From the NCBI GenBank assembly GCA_036172665.1, contig CM069870.1, forward strand, positions 57,226,212-57,290,211: a DNA stretch of 64,000 bases, in the 5' to 3' direction. How positions within the stretch are numbered: the stretch's first letter is position 1; every line of letters begins with the position of its first letter. Both the position numbers and the translations under genes were made by a program. The notes under the pieces are model-generated. The model ran no database searches, was not told the DNA's origin, and was given only the letters and a program-made list of their open reading frames with translations. Origin of the DNA: Prosopocoilus inquinatus (taxonomy: Eukaryota > Arthropoda > Insecta > Coleoptera > Lucanidae). Shown piece by piece: positions 46,736 through 58,676 of the stretch.

Positions 46736-47559
46736 TATTTTGCTTATTCCTGTAACGATAAAAAATGTATTTAATAATGATTTATGATAAGCTTAAGTAA
46801 TTTTGTGTTGTCTTGCTCTAAAGAATAAAAACAAAAAACTTTGAAATGTTTTTGTCTTCGGTAGTGATCGAGATATTGCTGCGCGAGAAAATTGTTGGAA
46901 CACAATTATAAAATATATATTATATTAAAATATATATTAACAGCTTTTTCTGCGTACTCAAAAAAATATTGAAATTAATTAAGATAAGACATTATACTTA
47001 ATACACCGAATTTACTCACTCAAGCCATTCTATTACGTGTAAAAAATAAATAAATCTGTTAAACTATAGGATCACAAAAAAAGGAAAAACCAGCAAGAAT
47101 TTTCGATTATAAATAAACTTTATCGCAGTGACTAATTTTAATGCTTTGAAATGTAATACATAAACTCAGATGACCTTCATGATAACATTTTGTACCGAAA
47201 GAGATAGTTCAGAATGAATTTACGACCTTATTGATTTGAAAGTTATTTCTGAGACAGATACTAATGAAATTAGATTATAATGTGTCAGAAGAAATTCCAG
47301 TTGTGAAAGAGGGATCAGGGACGAATGTAAAATCCTGACATCAAATTTTTTTACCTATTTTTGCAATTTCCATCAAGATAGGGATTTGTACTGTATTAAT
47401 TAAATATATAGAATTATTTCAAAAGGAATTCTGATTTTGTTCGATTTTATCATAATGTTTAGCGGATAATATCCCCAGCTCTCCTCTACATTATGTTACT
47501 TTCCAAGTTACTAAGATTTGTGTACATACATGAAATTCCCTAAATAAATATTAAAATTA
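46736..47559. other. Unassigned DNA
   Basis: AT-rich; nothing recognised. Confidence 0.3.
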
Positions 47560-48140
47560 TTAATGACTCAATTTGACCGGAAGCAAAACTTTGTAGATTC
47601 TGCGCAAACATTGCGTCATTAAAATCAACTCTGCCCAAAGTTCAAAGAAACGCAAACAGAACTTGGACGATTTATCACATGCCAGTAAGACAAAGCGCCG
47701 TTGCCCCCCCGAAACACGCAAAAATGTTGTTTATAAATGTTCACCCGAGAGTGACGAGAGATAAGTTTTAAAACTCTTCGACGTGATGAATTTCGAGGAA
47801 TATCCTTGCACCCATCATCCATCCGCAGAGTGATGACTTTAATGCGGACGTCAATAGTATTTTCAATATTTCATCGTCGTTGCAATAGCGACGGCGGAAT
47901 AAAAATGGCATATTTCGGGAAGCGTTTCCGAGCTTGCGAACCCGATAAATATGGATGTATTCTTCTCTTCTTTGCTTTAGCTTGTATTGTCGAGGATGAA
48001 TCGCCCCACATTCTACGGCATTTTATCTCGAACGTGTTGATAAGTACTTTTCTTTTTGCGAGATCATCAATAACGATTTGTGCTCTGGATGGCGGTCGAC
48101 TCAGATGCATTTTTTTTCTTTCTGCGAGACCCCCGTGAAA
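47560..48140. other. GC- and CpG-richer block without a recognised gene
   Basis: Stands out from its surroundings in base composition (for example TCGTCGTTGCAATAGCGACG). It is open for 110 codons on plus (47806-48138) and 79 on minus, with no known motif. Probably a regulatory or promoter region, or an old repeat. Confidence 0.3.
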
Positions 48141-49740
48141 TATCTCAAACGGATTTTAAATGACAGCTACTCAAATTTCTATGTACCCTCTGTTCATGGT
48201 ACAAATCACGAACATATTTCAAAAACCAATAACAATCTCTTATCTTCGTCTGTAGGCACTAATAATTTAATGCGTCTGTTTATACCAACTTATTTTAATT
48301 ACTGACGCAGTATGTATGTCTTTCCCTATATTTCAAATCAGTAATTAAGAATAATTGAACAGATAACAAATATTTTATGATAAATTCCTGACGATGATTT
48401 ATAAATAACACTATTCTAAGTAGGCTGCAAAAATAGTTGTTTTATCGCGACAATTCTTCGGAAAGATTTAAAATAAAACTGACGATATACACTTTTGAAG
48501 TTAGTTGTCGACTGATGGCCATCCAAATTTTTCCCGTCAAAACATTCCATTTTTAGATGACATCTCATGGCCAATGGGTTTATCACTATCATTACTATAT
48601 CTTATCTCCGTTGCATGCATGTTTTAATAACTTAATCCCTTTGTTTATAGTTATTTTTAATTAATCTCAATCTTGCATATGCGGGTTTTCCTACATTTTC
48701 TTACAAATAACAAAATAAATATTCTAAGTACTTATATTAAAAAAATATATAACGCAAACGTTAAACGTCTACTGAAATACGTTTCAAGAAAACCGATTCT
48801 GATAATCCGTCACGGGTCAAAAATTTAATTAGCTCAATAAAAGCAAGTTAAAGAATTAAGTTATCTAAGTAAAGAGAAGTTGCCGATCTTAATGAGTATG
48901 TTTACTGAAAATTCAAGTGCTGCACTATCAGCAATATTAAATGCATTTGCACCATAAAACCAAGAGAACAAAAACTCAGTATCAATATTTAAACAAACCG
49001 TTTCGATATCCCTTTCATAATCATGACGTATTTTATCAGACATGTGTGGATTTTAATGCCTTGATGAAAATCAAAATAGAAAATGGTTTTATGTTTTTCA
49101 AATATTAATCGAACCAAAATGTCACGCTTTAGTACAATTCCTTCGGCTATTTAAATTGTGCGGTAAATTTATTGGAATTTAAACTGAATCAAAGTCTATC
49201 TGAAAAAAACAAAAAAAGGTTCTATTTGCAGGACATTTTTTTTTCTAAATATATACCGAGTATTTCTGAGCTTTCAAAAATGAAACTTTTTTATTGTTCT
49301 CTATTTGGTTATAAAAATATGAAAACGGTAAATTTCTTTGAGGTTTCTGAGGATTTTGGCCCAATCAAAAACTTTTATAAATAATGGTTTCCTTCCGAAA
49401 ACTCAACAATAAAAAATTTAGTGAGCTCTATCCATGGACACAGTGTACATTGCAGAAATTGACACAAACCTAAAGGTCGTTTCAGACTATTTTATTTCTC
49501 ATAAACATTTTGGTTCGATTTCTTGAACATTTTAAATTGTGCACTGTCACGCTTTAAAATACGTCAAAATATAGTTTGAATATAAATTTTCCTAAAATCT
49601 TGAATGTATTTCATATTTCTAAGTATCCAAAAAATTCTTGTTGCTCATTATTTTGGAAATGGTTCAAATTTTGTACGAAAACAACACCGTCAAATTTTTT
49701 AAATTTCAAGAATATACTAATACTTCTCAGGAGTAAAATT
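48141..49740. other. Unassigned DNA
   Basis: No supported gene or repeat. Confidence 0.3.
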
Positions 49741-49750
49741 TTACATTTAT

Positions 49751-49891
49751 AATAATAGGGTATCTAATCCTACAGGTCTTATAACCTTGAATTAACATGA
49801 ACAGTAGGAGTATTAATTTTATTTTGTGTAATAGCAACGGCATTTCTACTCCTTCGAACAATACCTGCAAACGGAGCATCCTTCTTTTTTA
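49751..49891 (+). other. Mosaic nuclear mitochondrial insertion (NUMT)
   Basis: Three mitochondrial pieces sit side by side. First is AATAATAGGGTATCTAATCC (49751-49770), the highly conserved 12S rRNA word. Second is a cytochrome b piece from 49798 reading WTVGVLILFCVMATAFL with TGA as Trp. Third, from 49855, is another cytochrome b piece reading RTMPANGASFFF. In real cytochrome b the NGASFFF segment precedes the MATAFL segment, so order is swapped. The pieces therefore joined before or during insertion. Confidence 0.8.
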
Positions 49892-49959
49892 GTATTGTCT
49901 GAAACTTCCTTTCCACAAAAGATAATATTAAATTAAATTAAAACTAAACATATTTATTC

Positions 49960-50233
49960 AAATTAGAGACTCTCTAGTTAGAGTCTGGTACAATAGCGAA
50001 CATTTTTAATTGGTTCCGCCTTATTTCAGCAAAATGTATTTCAGCCAACATAGAAAAGAATGGAAGTGCCGTTTGGCGCCAACATTTGTATATGACTTTG
50101 AAATAAGCCTGTAAAGTTAGGTTATATTGTCTATTGAAAATTGTTAATATTTGATTTTAAACGTGTTTTTTTGCTGAAAGACGGCTGATTCTGCCAGACC
50201 ACAGCCAGACTCTAAATAGATGGTCTCTAATTT
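49960..50233. mobile_element. MITE (274 bp)
   Basis: The left end AAATTAGAGACTCTCTAG..AGAGTCTGG and the right end CCAGACTCTAAATAGATGGT..CTAATTT are inverted copies of about 30 bp. Confidence 0.6.
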
Positions 50234-50344
50234 AAATCTTGATCAAAGTAAAAGAAAGCAGAAATGAATATGAATGTAAGAATCGAGAAATCTACAGAAG
50301 AAAGAGACAATGAAGTTAGGAATACATTTAAGCAAAATTGTGGA

Positions 50345-50781
50345 CAGTGTGTTAATAAAAAACCTGAACAACGCAGGTGATAGAGATCCAAACAAGAATA
50401 AAAATCTAATAAACCCATGTTAAATAGTCAATATAGGGTGTCCACGCTACAATTTTTACTTTTTATGTGAAATTCGGGACGGACAAATTAAATAAAAAGC
50501 TGAATTCTTCGACGTAGTAGCGGCCACGACTTCTGGTTTCACCGAAAGTGACATATATTTTTACATGTATCACCTAGTAATTTTGGTTTTCATGAAGACG
50601 AATTTTTTTTTTTTTTGTTAAATAAAATAATAATAAAACGTAAAAAATAAAAATTCTAGAAAAGTAAACACACGTTGTGGACTGTATTTAGTATTGGACA
50701 TGGGTTTATTAGAATTTTTTTCTTGTTTTGATCTCTACTATCACCTGCCAAACTTTCTCCAGGTTTTTTATTAACACACTG
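50345..50781. mobile_element. MITE with about 80-bp inverted repeats (437 bp)
   Basis: CAGTGTGTTAATAAAAAACC starts the left arm and its complement ends the right arm. The arms run to about 50424 and from 50698. The right flank is TA; the left is not. Confidence 0.7.
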
Positions 50782-50784
50782 TAT

Positions 50785-52360
50785 AACATAATTGTTTTAA
50801 TAAATATACACATTTAAAAACTCAATCAATTAAAATAATTAAAAAGTAAGAGGATTTTATAACACCTGCAGAAGAGTTCATACGAAATATAAACAAACCC
50901 GGAACAATTTTATAATTGAATAAAAGTAGATATGATAAGCAAATATATTTACCTAGGACAGGGATGGGCAGAAGTGTACTCCTACCATGCTAAACGTTAC
51001 AAATCCTTTGTAGTTATTATTTATTTTACGCGTACTTCTCTGTGAATGAATTTTCATTTCTCCGATGTGGTCAAGGATGCAACTGATAGCGAGGTTCGAA
51101 GCGCCCGAGAACATTGCTGATCTAGGATATGATATTTAAATGCAAGAATTCGTTATTAACAGACCAACAAAATAAAGAGAAAGTTTTTTGTTAATAACAT
51201 AACAGCCTGTATAAAGATAGAAAGAGAATCGAATGATACGAATTGTACGTGGGAGCGCGAACAGTGAATAGAAATTCTTGAAGTAACTGTTAAAAAAAAG
51301 GAAGTGAATCGGTAATAAATGCAAACGGTAAACTAGTCAGGATATGCGCAAGAGAAAGAGGATGGAAAGCATATAATCACGACACAAAATACTTTACCGA
51401 TATTTTCGGTTAGTTTTAATTTGCAAGAGATTTAGATTGCAATTTTTTCTGAATAATTTGTTGCAGAAAGCATTTTCCCTCTCTCTACAACGTTTAGCCC
51501 TTCAGAACTGGAATATTTGGGAGGTATTATTAAAAATGTGGAAGATTACACTTATGTTAAAACAAGAAAATAATCATATGATATGCTTTATATCAAATAG
51601 TATAGAAAAGGAGAAATTGGAGCGGTAAACAAAAACTTTTCAATGTAGAATAAGACATCGACAACAAGCCGAAGAACTATATTTGCAAAACTTTGGCCCA
51701 AGTTAATTAGGGTAGAACCAGAATAAAGGTAAAACAAGAATTAAAATACAGAAGTTAGAAATGACTTCATTTATTTTAAGAATAGACTAGGACAATTCGA
51801 AAAGAAGAAACACAAAGGAATTAAAAAAAAAACCGGCTGAAAGCCAGAAGTACAGAACCACTCGGTAAAAGAAGGGAGAATAGAATGTGGGACGTTTGAA
51901 ATACAAGAACATACAGGATTGGCAAAAGTCTCATTGTACTTTCTGAATAATGTATGCGAAAGGGAGCATATTATAAAAATAAAGAATAAATGTGATTAGT
52001 CACGCCCACGTGTGTTAGAGACTGGCTGGCACCAATGTCGATATAAATCGAAGAAACGAAATAGTAAGTAACAAAGGTGATGTAACAATTTTTATGACAA
52101 TGATTACAGATCAGATAACAAAATATTTGCCAGATTACTAACATAACAATGCTCTTTTGCAAAACTGAATAAATCAGATCTTTTTACATGCATTATTTCA
52201 ACAGAATGCTTCTGTCGTCTAATAATTTGAGATACTTCTCAAGTGGCGCTAATCAAAATATTTTTTAAATTCGTTATCTATCACGTGTTGCCAAGTGTAC
52301 GAGATAAAGTGATTAGAAAAGAAAATGTTTCTTTTTGTCTCAGGAATGGCAGTAATTAGT
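50785..52360. other. Unassigned DNA
   Basis: No supported gene. Purine-rich in 51230-51900 with no domain. Confidence 0.3.
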
Positions 52361-52465
52361 AAACGCCGGCGATTTGCTTCCCTCCCTCCCTCCCTCCTTC
52401 TCATAGGTGTATCTACCGCCGAAAGCAGGTCTCACTCCTTGGATTTCCATTTAATGCCGGCGTTT
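52361..52465. repeat. GC-rich inverted repeat around a CCCT microsatellite
   Basis: AAACGCCGGC (52361-52370) pairs with GCCGGCGTTT (52456-52465). Between them are (TCCC)n at about 52378-52397 and CCGCCGAAAGCAGG. A (TAA)n run follows at 52484-52496. Confidence 0.6.
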
Positions 52466-52499
52466 AGGAATTAAGCTTAATAATAATAATAATAATGAG

Positions 52500-53149
52500 A
52501 GTGAGGTATAAGAGGTTGAGTGGTATGTAATGGATATTGAACAGTTGCAGAGAATCCGTGGCGGTTGCATTTCCAAATTTGCGCCCCAACAAATTCAATA
52601 AGGAAATTTTCTATTTACAAACTCTTTTAAGAACACTTCCAAGTAAATACGAAATATATTTTAAGTTACATTCAAAATAATAAAGATGATTTAAATAAAT
52701 AATTCTACGGTATACTAAAATTTGATACTAAGTAACAATTCAGTACTGAGTCAATAAATCAATTTAAAATATACAGGATTTTCTGGCTTCAATTTATGTT
52801 TTTTTTTCTGTCTTCCTGTTAGTGTTTCCTTTTTTATATTAATTTATTATTTCAGCAATAACATATCCTTCCCTTTAAATTTGAACAAACTTTTGTATTT
52901 GCTTTAGTCATCTGTACCTAATCGCGCCTCCGGTTCATTAGATAATAATTGTTTCAAACTTTCAAATTTATTTATCCGATAATCCGACACGATGTATACT
53001 TACAAACTTGTCTCTAATTGACCTAATTATCACATCAAATGTTGACGTAGTCACAAGCTTGGCTTCTTTTGGAATAAACATTTATGATCATGATTTAATT
53101 ACTTGCAACATTTTGATCGAAAAATAGGAACAAAGATATGGGTGTAAAA
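52500..53149. other. Unassigned DNA
   Basis: Nothing recognised. Confidence 0.3.
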
Positions 53150-55840
53150 GCGTAATTTTAATAATTTAGATATTGGCAGATTCTCTGTAGATCTGATATC
53201 TATGCCTTAAAGTTTTTATTTTACATCTCCGATATCAATCAAAAAGTTGATTTCCTAGGTGAATGCATAGTTAACTTGTTTGATTGTCACGCTCCATATA
53301 AAATACCTCGCTTTACTACACCTATTGCTCCTTGGCTGACGGAGAACGTAAAAATAAATATGAAGCTAAGAGACAATGTACTCTCTAGTCTAGATTCAAA
53401 CTCACCCAAGCACTGGAACATTGGGAATATTATAAACATTACGCAACTTCACAACTACTGCGCTTGCGCTTGCGCTACTACGCAACGAAAAGAAAGCCTA
53501 TTTTGAATAAAGATTGCACACATCACACTCAGCAACATTTTGGAAAAATTGAAACAACTAAATTTACGACCTAAGCCTAAACAGAATCTCTCACCTAACT
53601 TGAATGATCCCGATCAAGTTAATAACTTTTTTGTGAACAGCAGTTTTATAAATAACACCGCTGCTAATAATACTGAGGTCATAATATTTTATTTTAATAA
53701 TACAAAAAATAATATAAACAATAACTTTCAATTTCAGTCTGTGTAAACTCATTTAGTGTACAAAATTATTTGTAATATTAAATCTAAAAGTTTTGGCTCA
53801 GACGGTATTAATACCGTTGTGTTAACAATGTTGTCCTCGTATTCTGCCATTCATCACACATACAGGGTGCTGCGTTTTGAAACGCAACATAGGAAATCCC
53901 ATGTTAATTTAAAGGTGCTCGAATATTGGCTTCCCTAATTACTTTACAGCAAAATTCCATTGACGTTTTTTAAAGTGCTCTTCAAGACCTGTCTGTGAAG
54001 TTTGAGATTTTTTTATTCGCTCAGCTTCAATATATTTAAGAAAGATCAGTAACGAAATTCAATTTATACCCAACTATCAGCACGGCCTTGATAAATAAAT
54101 GTTAAAGTAAATTACTGGAAAAGTTTTTTCTATCAATCTTCTTCAAAAACGACTCTATTTATTAATTATCTGTCCAATTTTCAGTATCATTGAGCAAGAC
54201 TGTGCTGATAGTTTGGTATAAATCGAATTTAGTTACAGAATCTTTTTTCAAGTATCTTAAAACTCAGCTTATGAAAAATTCTCAAACTTTACAGACGAAT
54301 TCATCTTGAAGAGTACATTAAGAAACCTAAACGAAATTTTGCGTTTCAAAATGCAGCACTCTGTATAATTAATTGCTTGGAACAGAATGTAATTCCCAAC
54401 CCTGGTAATATGGAACACTTGCATCCCATCAGTATCTTACCTATTTTGTCTAAAATTATGGAAAAAATCCTAGAACTGCAACTACGTGAACATATTCATC
54501 TGAATAACATTCTTCCACCCACACAATCCGGTTTCAGTTACATAACTCTCACAGTTGCACAACAACCGTGCTTAACATAACTGATGATCTATTAAGGGCA
54601 GCTGACAATGGATTGAAACTATTTTAGTCATACAAGATTACAGTAAAGCTTTTTGTCTTAAACACCAAACTTTCATCGCAATTCTTTACTATGTGGGATT
54701 ATCAACGGATGCATGTGCTTTGTTTGAAAATTATCTTACAGGACGTCATCAAAAAGTGATAGTAGATGAGACAGTATCTCAAAACATTCATATACTACAT
54801 GGGGTTCAACAGGGTTCCATTCTTGGCCCGATTTTGTTTACGTTATATACAAATAATTTTGAGACATGTACATATAAAATCTTGCCTTTTCATATGTATG
54901 TTGATGATAAGCAGCTTTACTATTGTTTTAAATTTGCAAATCGTGTAGCAGCTTGCAGTTTGATTAATGAAGATTTACGCTATATAGCAAAAGCTTCGCA
55001 TGATCATTCCTTAACTATAAATCCCCTCAAATCTACATGTATGTTATTTAGCAGTAAAGGTACCATTGACGAACTCAATATTTTAATCGATAATACAGCA
55101 CTATCGTTTGTGAATAAAGGAAAGATTGAACCTTTTATTGGATACTAATTTACGATTTAAAGGACATGAACATAATTGCATAAATAAATTTTAAGCTGCA
55201 CTTAGGACAATTTATTCCAATAGATCATTCCTAAATAGAAAAACCAAAACTCTTCTTTGTGACTCGCTAGTTCTATCACACTTCAATTTTGCTGATTCTG
55301 TGTATGACCCATGTTTAGACAGTGATATGAAAAGGATAATTCGGGTAATCCGAAACTCCTGCTAGCGATTTATCTTTAATATACACAGAAGAGAAAGAAT
55401 TTCACACAAACTTCTCAGGTTAGTTGGTTAAATATGTCTAATCGGCGCACTTTACATTCCTTTTGTTTATTTCATAAAATAATTAAAAACAATTGTCCAA
55501 AGTACTTATACGAAAAAATCTCATTCAGAACTGATGTGCATCACTTGAATATCAGAAATAAAGGATTGTTAACTCCCCCGATACACAAAACAGCATAGTT
55601 TGAGTGCTCATTTAGTTATTATATTACGTCATGGTATGCATTACGTCATTGTGTAACTCTATTCCGCTGAAAGTAAAAGAATTATCTAATGCACGATTTC
55701 GCTCAGTAATTTTTAAAATCCTACGCAAATGATCACTTTTAAGTACGTAATATACTTTTTATTACCTACAATACATCATTATTTCTTATACATAGAATGT
55801 TATTATTATTAATTATTCTTGCTCTCTTTGTTTCAAATAA
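53150..55840 (+). pseudogene. CR1/Jockey-type LINE relic, 5' truncated, with nested MITE
   Basis: Linker DCHAPYKIP..TTPIAPWLTENVK near 53280, then RT pieces: KSKSFGSDGINTVVL (53785), QNVIPNPGN and LPILSKIMEKILELQLREHI (54380-54500), PTQSGFS, and FENYLTGRHQKVIVDE. GVQQGSILGPILFTLYTN follows, and the catalytic MYVDDKQLYY has its YVDD at 54897-54908. LTINPLKS comes next and the thumb runs to about 55735. Both catalytic Asp residues remain, but several frameshifts and stops break the ORF. The tail has ATT repeats like the minus-strand LINE at 0.3-4.5 kb. The endonuclease is missing. Confidence 0.8.
53863..54363. mobile_element. MITE (501 bp) inside the LINE
   Basis: CAGGGTGCTGCGTTTTGAAA and its inverted end TTTCAAAATGCAGCACTCTG (2 differences in 24) are flanked by TA on each side. 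RT homology resumes straight after it, so it inserted into an existing LINE copy. Confidence 0.8.
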
Positions 55841-56790
55841 CCTAATCCTTGATTTTTGTACTCAACAGACTTAAGTGTATAAGGCCGCAAATGTGCACGG
55901 GCGCAACTGTCCCGACAGCGGAAGTGCCTTCGTTTTGCATTTGATGCATTTTGTGCTACAAATCACTTTGTCTACTACTATTTGATTGTGTCTTAATATC
56001 ATGGGTCACTTTTAATTTTGCAAAACTCAAATAATAAATTTTAGATTCTCTTTGATGTTATGTACAATTTATTGCCAGTGGACATTTCAGATTTACCCGT
56101 TTTTTATTCCACTGGCCATTCGAGAGGATGACGTTTGATATATTAGTACTAGGGTGAATTTTTATCAACGGATCCTTGCAAACCCCATTATAATTCGTGC
56201 AGCATCGAGATACTTCCGATACATATCAACTGAATAATTTGCATGCAGATAATAACGACGATTTTTAAATTGCAATTTAAATGCGTCCTGTGTGGAATAA
56301 CATAATTATGCATGTACATAGGTAACAAAGTCCAAAGCAAAGATCGGTGATACATCTAAATAACATACGATGTACTACGGAATTTATTTATTTACTTAAT
56401 TTAATAGGCGTTTGTCAGTTAATCTGCAGGTTTTATAATAAATATTGCAGTCTCGTGATGAATTAATTACAATTAATTAGCGGCACGTACTTTTAGATTA
56501 GAACTGGTGGTGACCTTAAAGGTGAAGCAAAAGTATCGACATGTGGGTCACGTTTGGTATCCCATACGTATCTGGATCAAGTACGTATTGCAATTTAGGT
56601 TTGTCCCTGGCCATACGTATTTTTATTTATTCAACATTCTTATAAATCTGCCTGTGCTTAAAAAATGCGTATTGCTGCGAATTTGAAACAAGTGAATGAA
56701 ATTCTTTTCTCCTTCCTCGAAATACGCAAACGTAATCGAAAATCACAAAAAGAACCACACAATTAGTCACAATAAACTTAATTAAAACTC
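55841..56790. other. Unassigned, possibly intronic
   Basis: No gene. 56200-56330 has POU/homeodomain-like words (ATTTGCATGCAG, TAATTATGCATG) and might be regulatory. Confidence 0.3.
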
Positions 56791-56792
56791 AC

Positions 56793-56844
56793 CTGCCCCG
56801 GACTAATCAGTTGAGCTTCATAATTTCCCAGGAAAACTGCCAGT
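56793..56844 (-). CDS. Candidate internal coding exon, 52 nt
   Basis: The minus strand reads AATTTCTTTCCAG|ACTGGCAG ... CCGGGGCAG|GTGAGTTTT: a good pyrimidine tract and acceptor, and a perfect donor. Only one of three frames is open; it gives LAVFLGNYEAQLISPGQ after the first base, so it begins with the last base of a split codon and ends in phase 0. Base composition is richer than its surroundings. I do not recognise the protein. If real, the flanking kilobases are introns of a minus-strand gene. Confidence 0.5.
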
Positions 56845-57639
56845 CTGGAAAGAAATTAGTTTGATTACATCGTTGAAGATTCCCTGGAAGTTGTTAGGTA
56901 ATTAAATTTGACTTTGATTAAAAAGTTAATTTGCATTTGTAAACAGACAGGATGTATACAAATATCCGGTAATATTCCTCAAATAAATGAGGTTTTCAAG
57001 CTTCTTGTTTTCAGTAGAAAAAAAAAAAAAATTATACGCACGTTATCGTGCGTGAATATGACATTTTTATTATGGATTCGTCAATCAGCTAAGGGACGCA
57101 TGTGTAGAAGCAATTAAAACATTTAAAAATATTATAATATTTATCGATTTAGGAATTTGCAATGCAATGCACGTATTATATTATAATTTGATGATCAAGT
57201 TAGAGCTACCAAATGAGTGGTATGTTAATAAAATGAGGTTTATCAACGCATTAAATTTTATGTATGCGGGCTTGCGTGTAATGCAAACGTCTGTTTCGGA
57301 ATGTGCGCAGTAAAATAAAACGTATAGTATACCTATAGTATACACAAAGCAAAATACTTAAAAATTCATCAAACATTTAATATTTTAGAATTCAACGTAA
57401 AGATATTAAGGAAAATAAGAGGACAGAGGAAAGTGGCTGAGTACTATTTCAAATAATATAGTCGTCTTTATATAAAATTAATTCCGACAGTAGGAAAGGA
57501 AAACAAAGAAAAAAACTTATCATATCGTGTAGGTTGAAATATTACTGGTTTCCAGGTGAGGTTTTATTAACATATTGAAATTAATTTTGGACTGGGAGCT
57601 TCTCTTCCACTGAAACTTTGGCATAAAACCAACAACAAA
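56845..57639. other. Unassigned, possibly intronic
   Basis: No supported gene. GTATAGTATACCTATAGTATAC near 57325 is a local palindromic duplication. Confidence 0.3.
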
Positions 57640-57660
57640 TTGGCACATGTTTGAAACCAA

Positions 57661-57702
57661 CGTGTTTTCGTCCTATGGTGTCGTCGTCTTGGACTCATCC
57701 CT
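57661..57702 (-). ncRNA. Mutated hammerhead-like relic beside the Penelope-like element
   Basis: The minus strand has GGGATGA (two changes from CTGATGA), stem II GTCC/GGAC (57694-57691 with 57673-57670) and GAAA at 57669-57666. The core changes should abolish activity. It reads opposite to the element's ORF. Confidence 0.25.
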
Positions 57703-58485
57703 TACCACGCTGAAAACAACTCTAGAAACTTAATTTCCTTGTTGGACACGGACCAAGGACGGATCAGAAAAGAAATTTTCTATTTTAATCATAGGTTGGG
57801 AATTAAGACATTAAATTTCGAAATTAAAATCACCAACCACCAGATTTTCAAATCAAAAAATTCTTTACAAAACTTCACAATTATTTCCTATTCATATTAT
57901 TGAAGAATTTAATTTCAGGATCAATATCAGTTACAAATAATTTTCAAGCAAGTCAAAACCAACAACATTAAAAACTCGACAATTTATCCAATGACGAAAC
58001 AATCAAAAGTGGTTTGTGAATTTAACTAATTCTGACATTCTTTCAGAAACGAAGGATCTTTTTGTCCTTAGGCACTAAATTTAGTACAGCAGGTGTGACC
58101 AACAAAATCCCTCTAGGCAACTTACTGTCCAATTTAGAAAATGTACTTGATTCCGCTCCTATTGAACAAAGAAACTTAACCAGATTACAGTTTATCAATA
58201 TTACCACTAATTTTCTTTTCTTTACTTCATTAAACTTTCAGTATGACCGATGCAAAAAATTCTTATTAGATAACACCAATTTCTTGGTTTTAAAGGTTGA
58301 TAAGGGTTCCACCACTGTAATCATGGACAAAACAGATTACATTTCTAAGACACACTCTTTTTTAAAAGATGGAAACCACATATTAAAAGTTGGATAGACA
58401 TCCTACTGGATCTATCCAATCCAAATCCAACGAGATTGTCAAATCTCTAAAATCATCAGGTTTGATAAATGAAGAAATATCTAAG

Positions 58486-58497
58486 TAAGTAAGCTTT

Positions 58498-58547
<50 letters not shown>

Positions 58548-58676
58548 CTTTATTTGCAATAATGGTGAACAGCAATATAATAATGGTAAACAGCCTTTTG
58601 CATCGTCAATAAAAAAAAACATACCTTGACAAATTTCAGGTACTAATGAACATAGAAGGTTAACGACGTATAATAC
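58486..58676 (-). mobile_element. Retroelement 3' end inserted in the Penelope-like element
   Basis: On the minus strand the piece ends TTGCAAATAAAGC followed by (TTAC)n, a poly(A)-signal-plus-tandem-tail arrangement of LINE/SINE 3' ends. It separates two parts of the RT (before FYCLPK), so it is a later insertion. Confidence 0.6.
58498..58546 (+). repeat. (AAGT)n microsatellite
   Basis: About twelve tandem AAGT units, the tail of the inserted retroelement fragment. Confidence 0.9.

Noticed and set aside
58498..58546. Tandem AAGT array as a CRISPR-like repeat
   Set aside because: Pure 4-bp microsatellite without spacers, attached to a retroelement tail.
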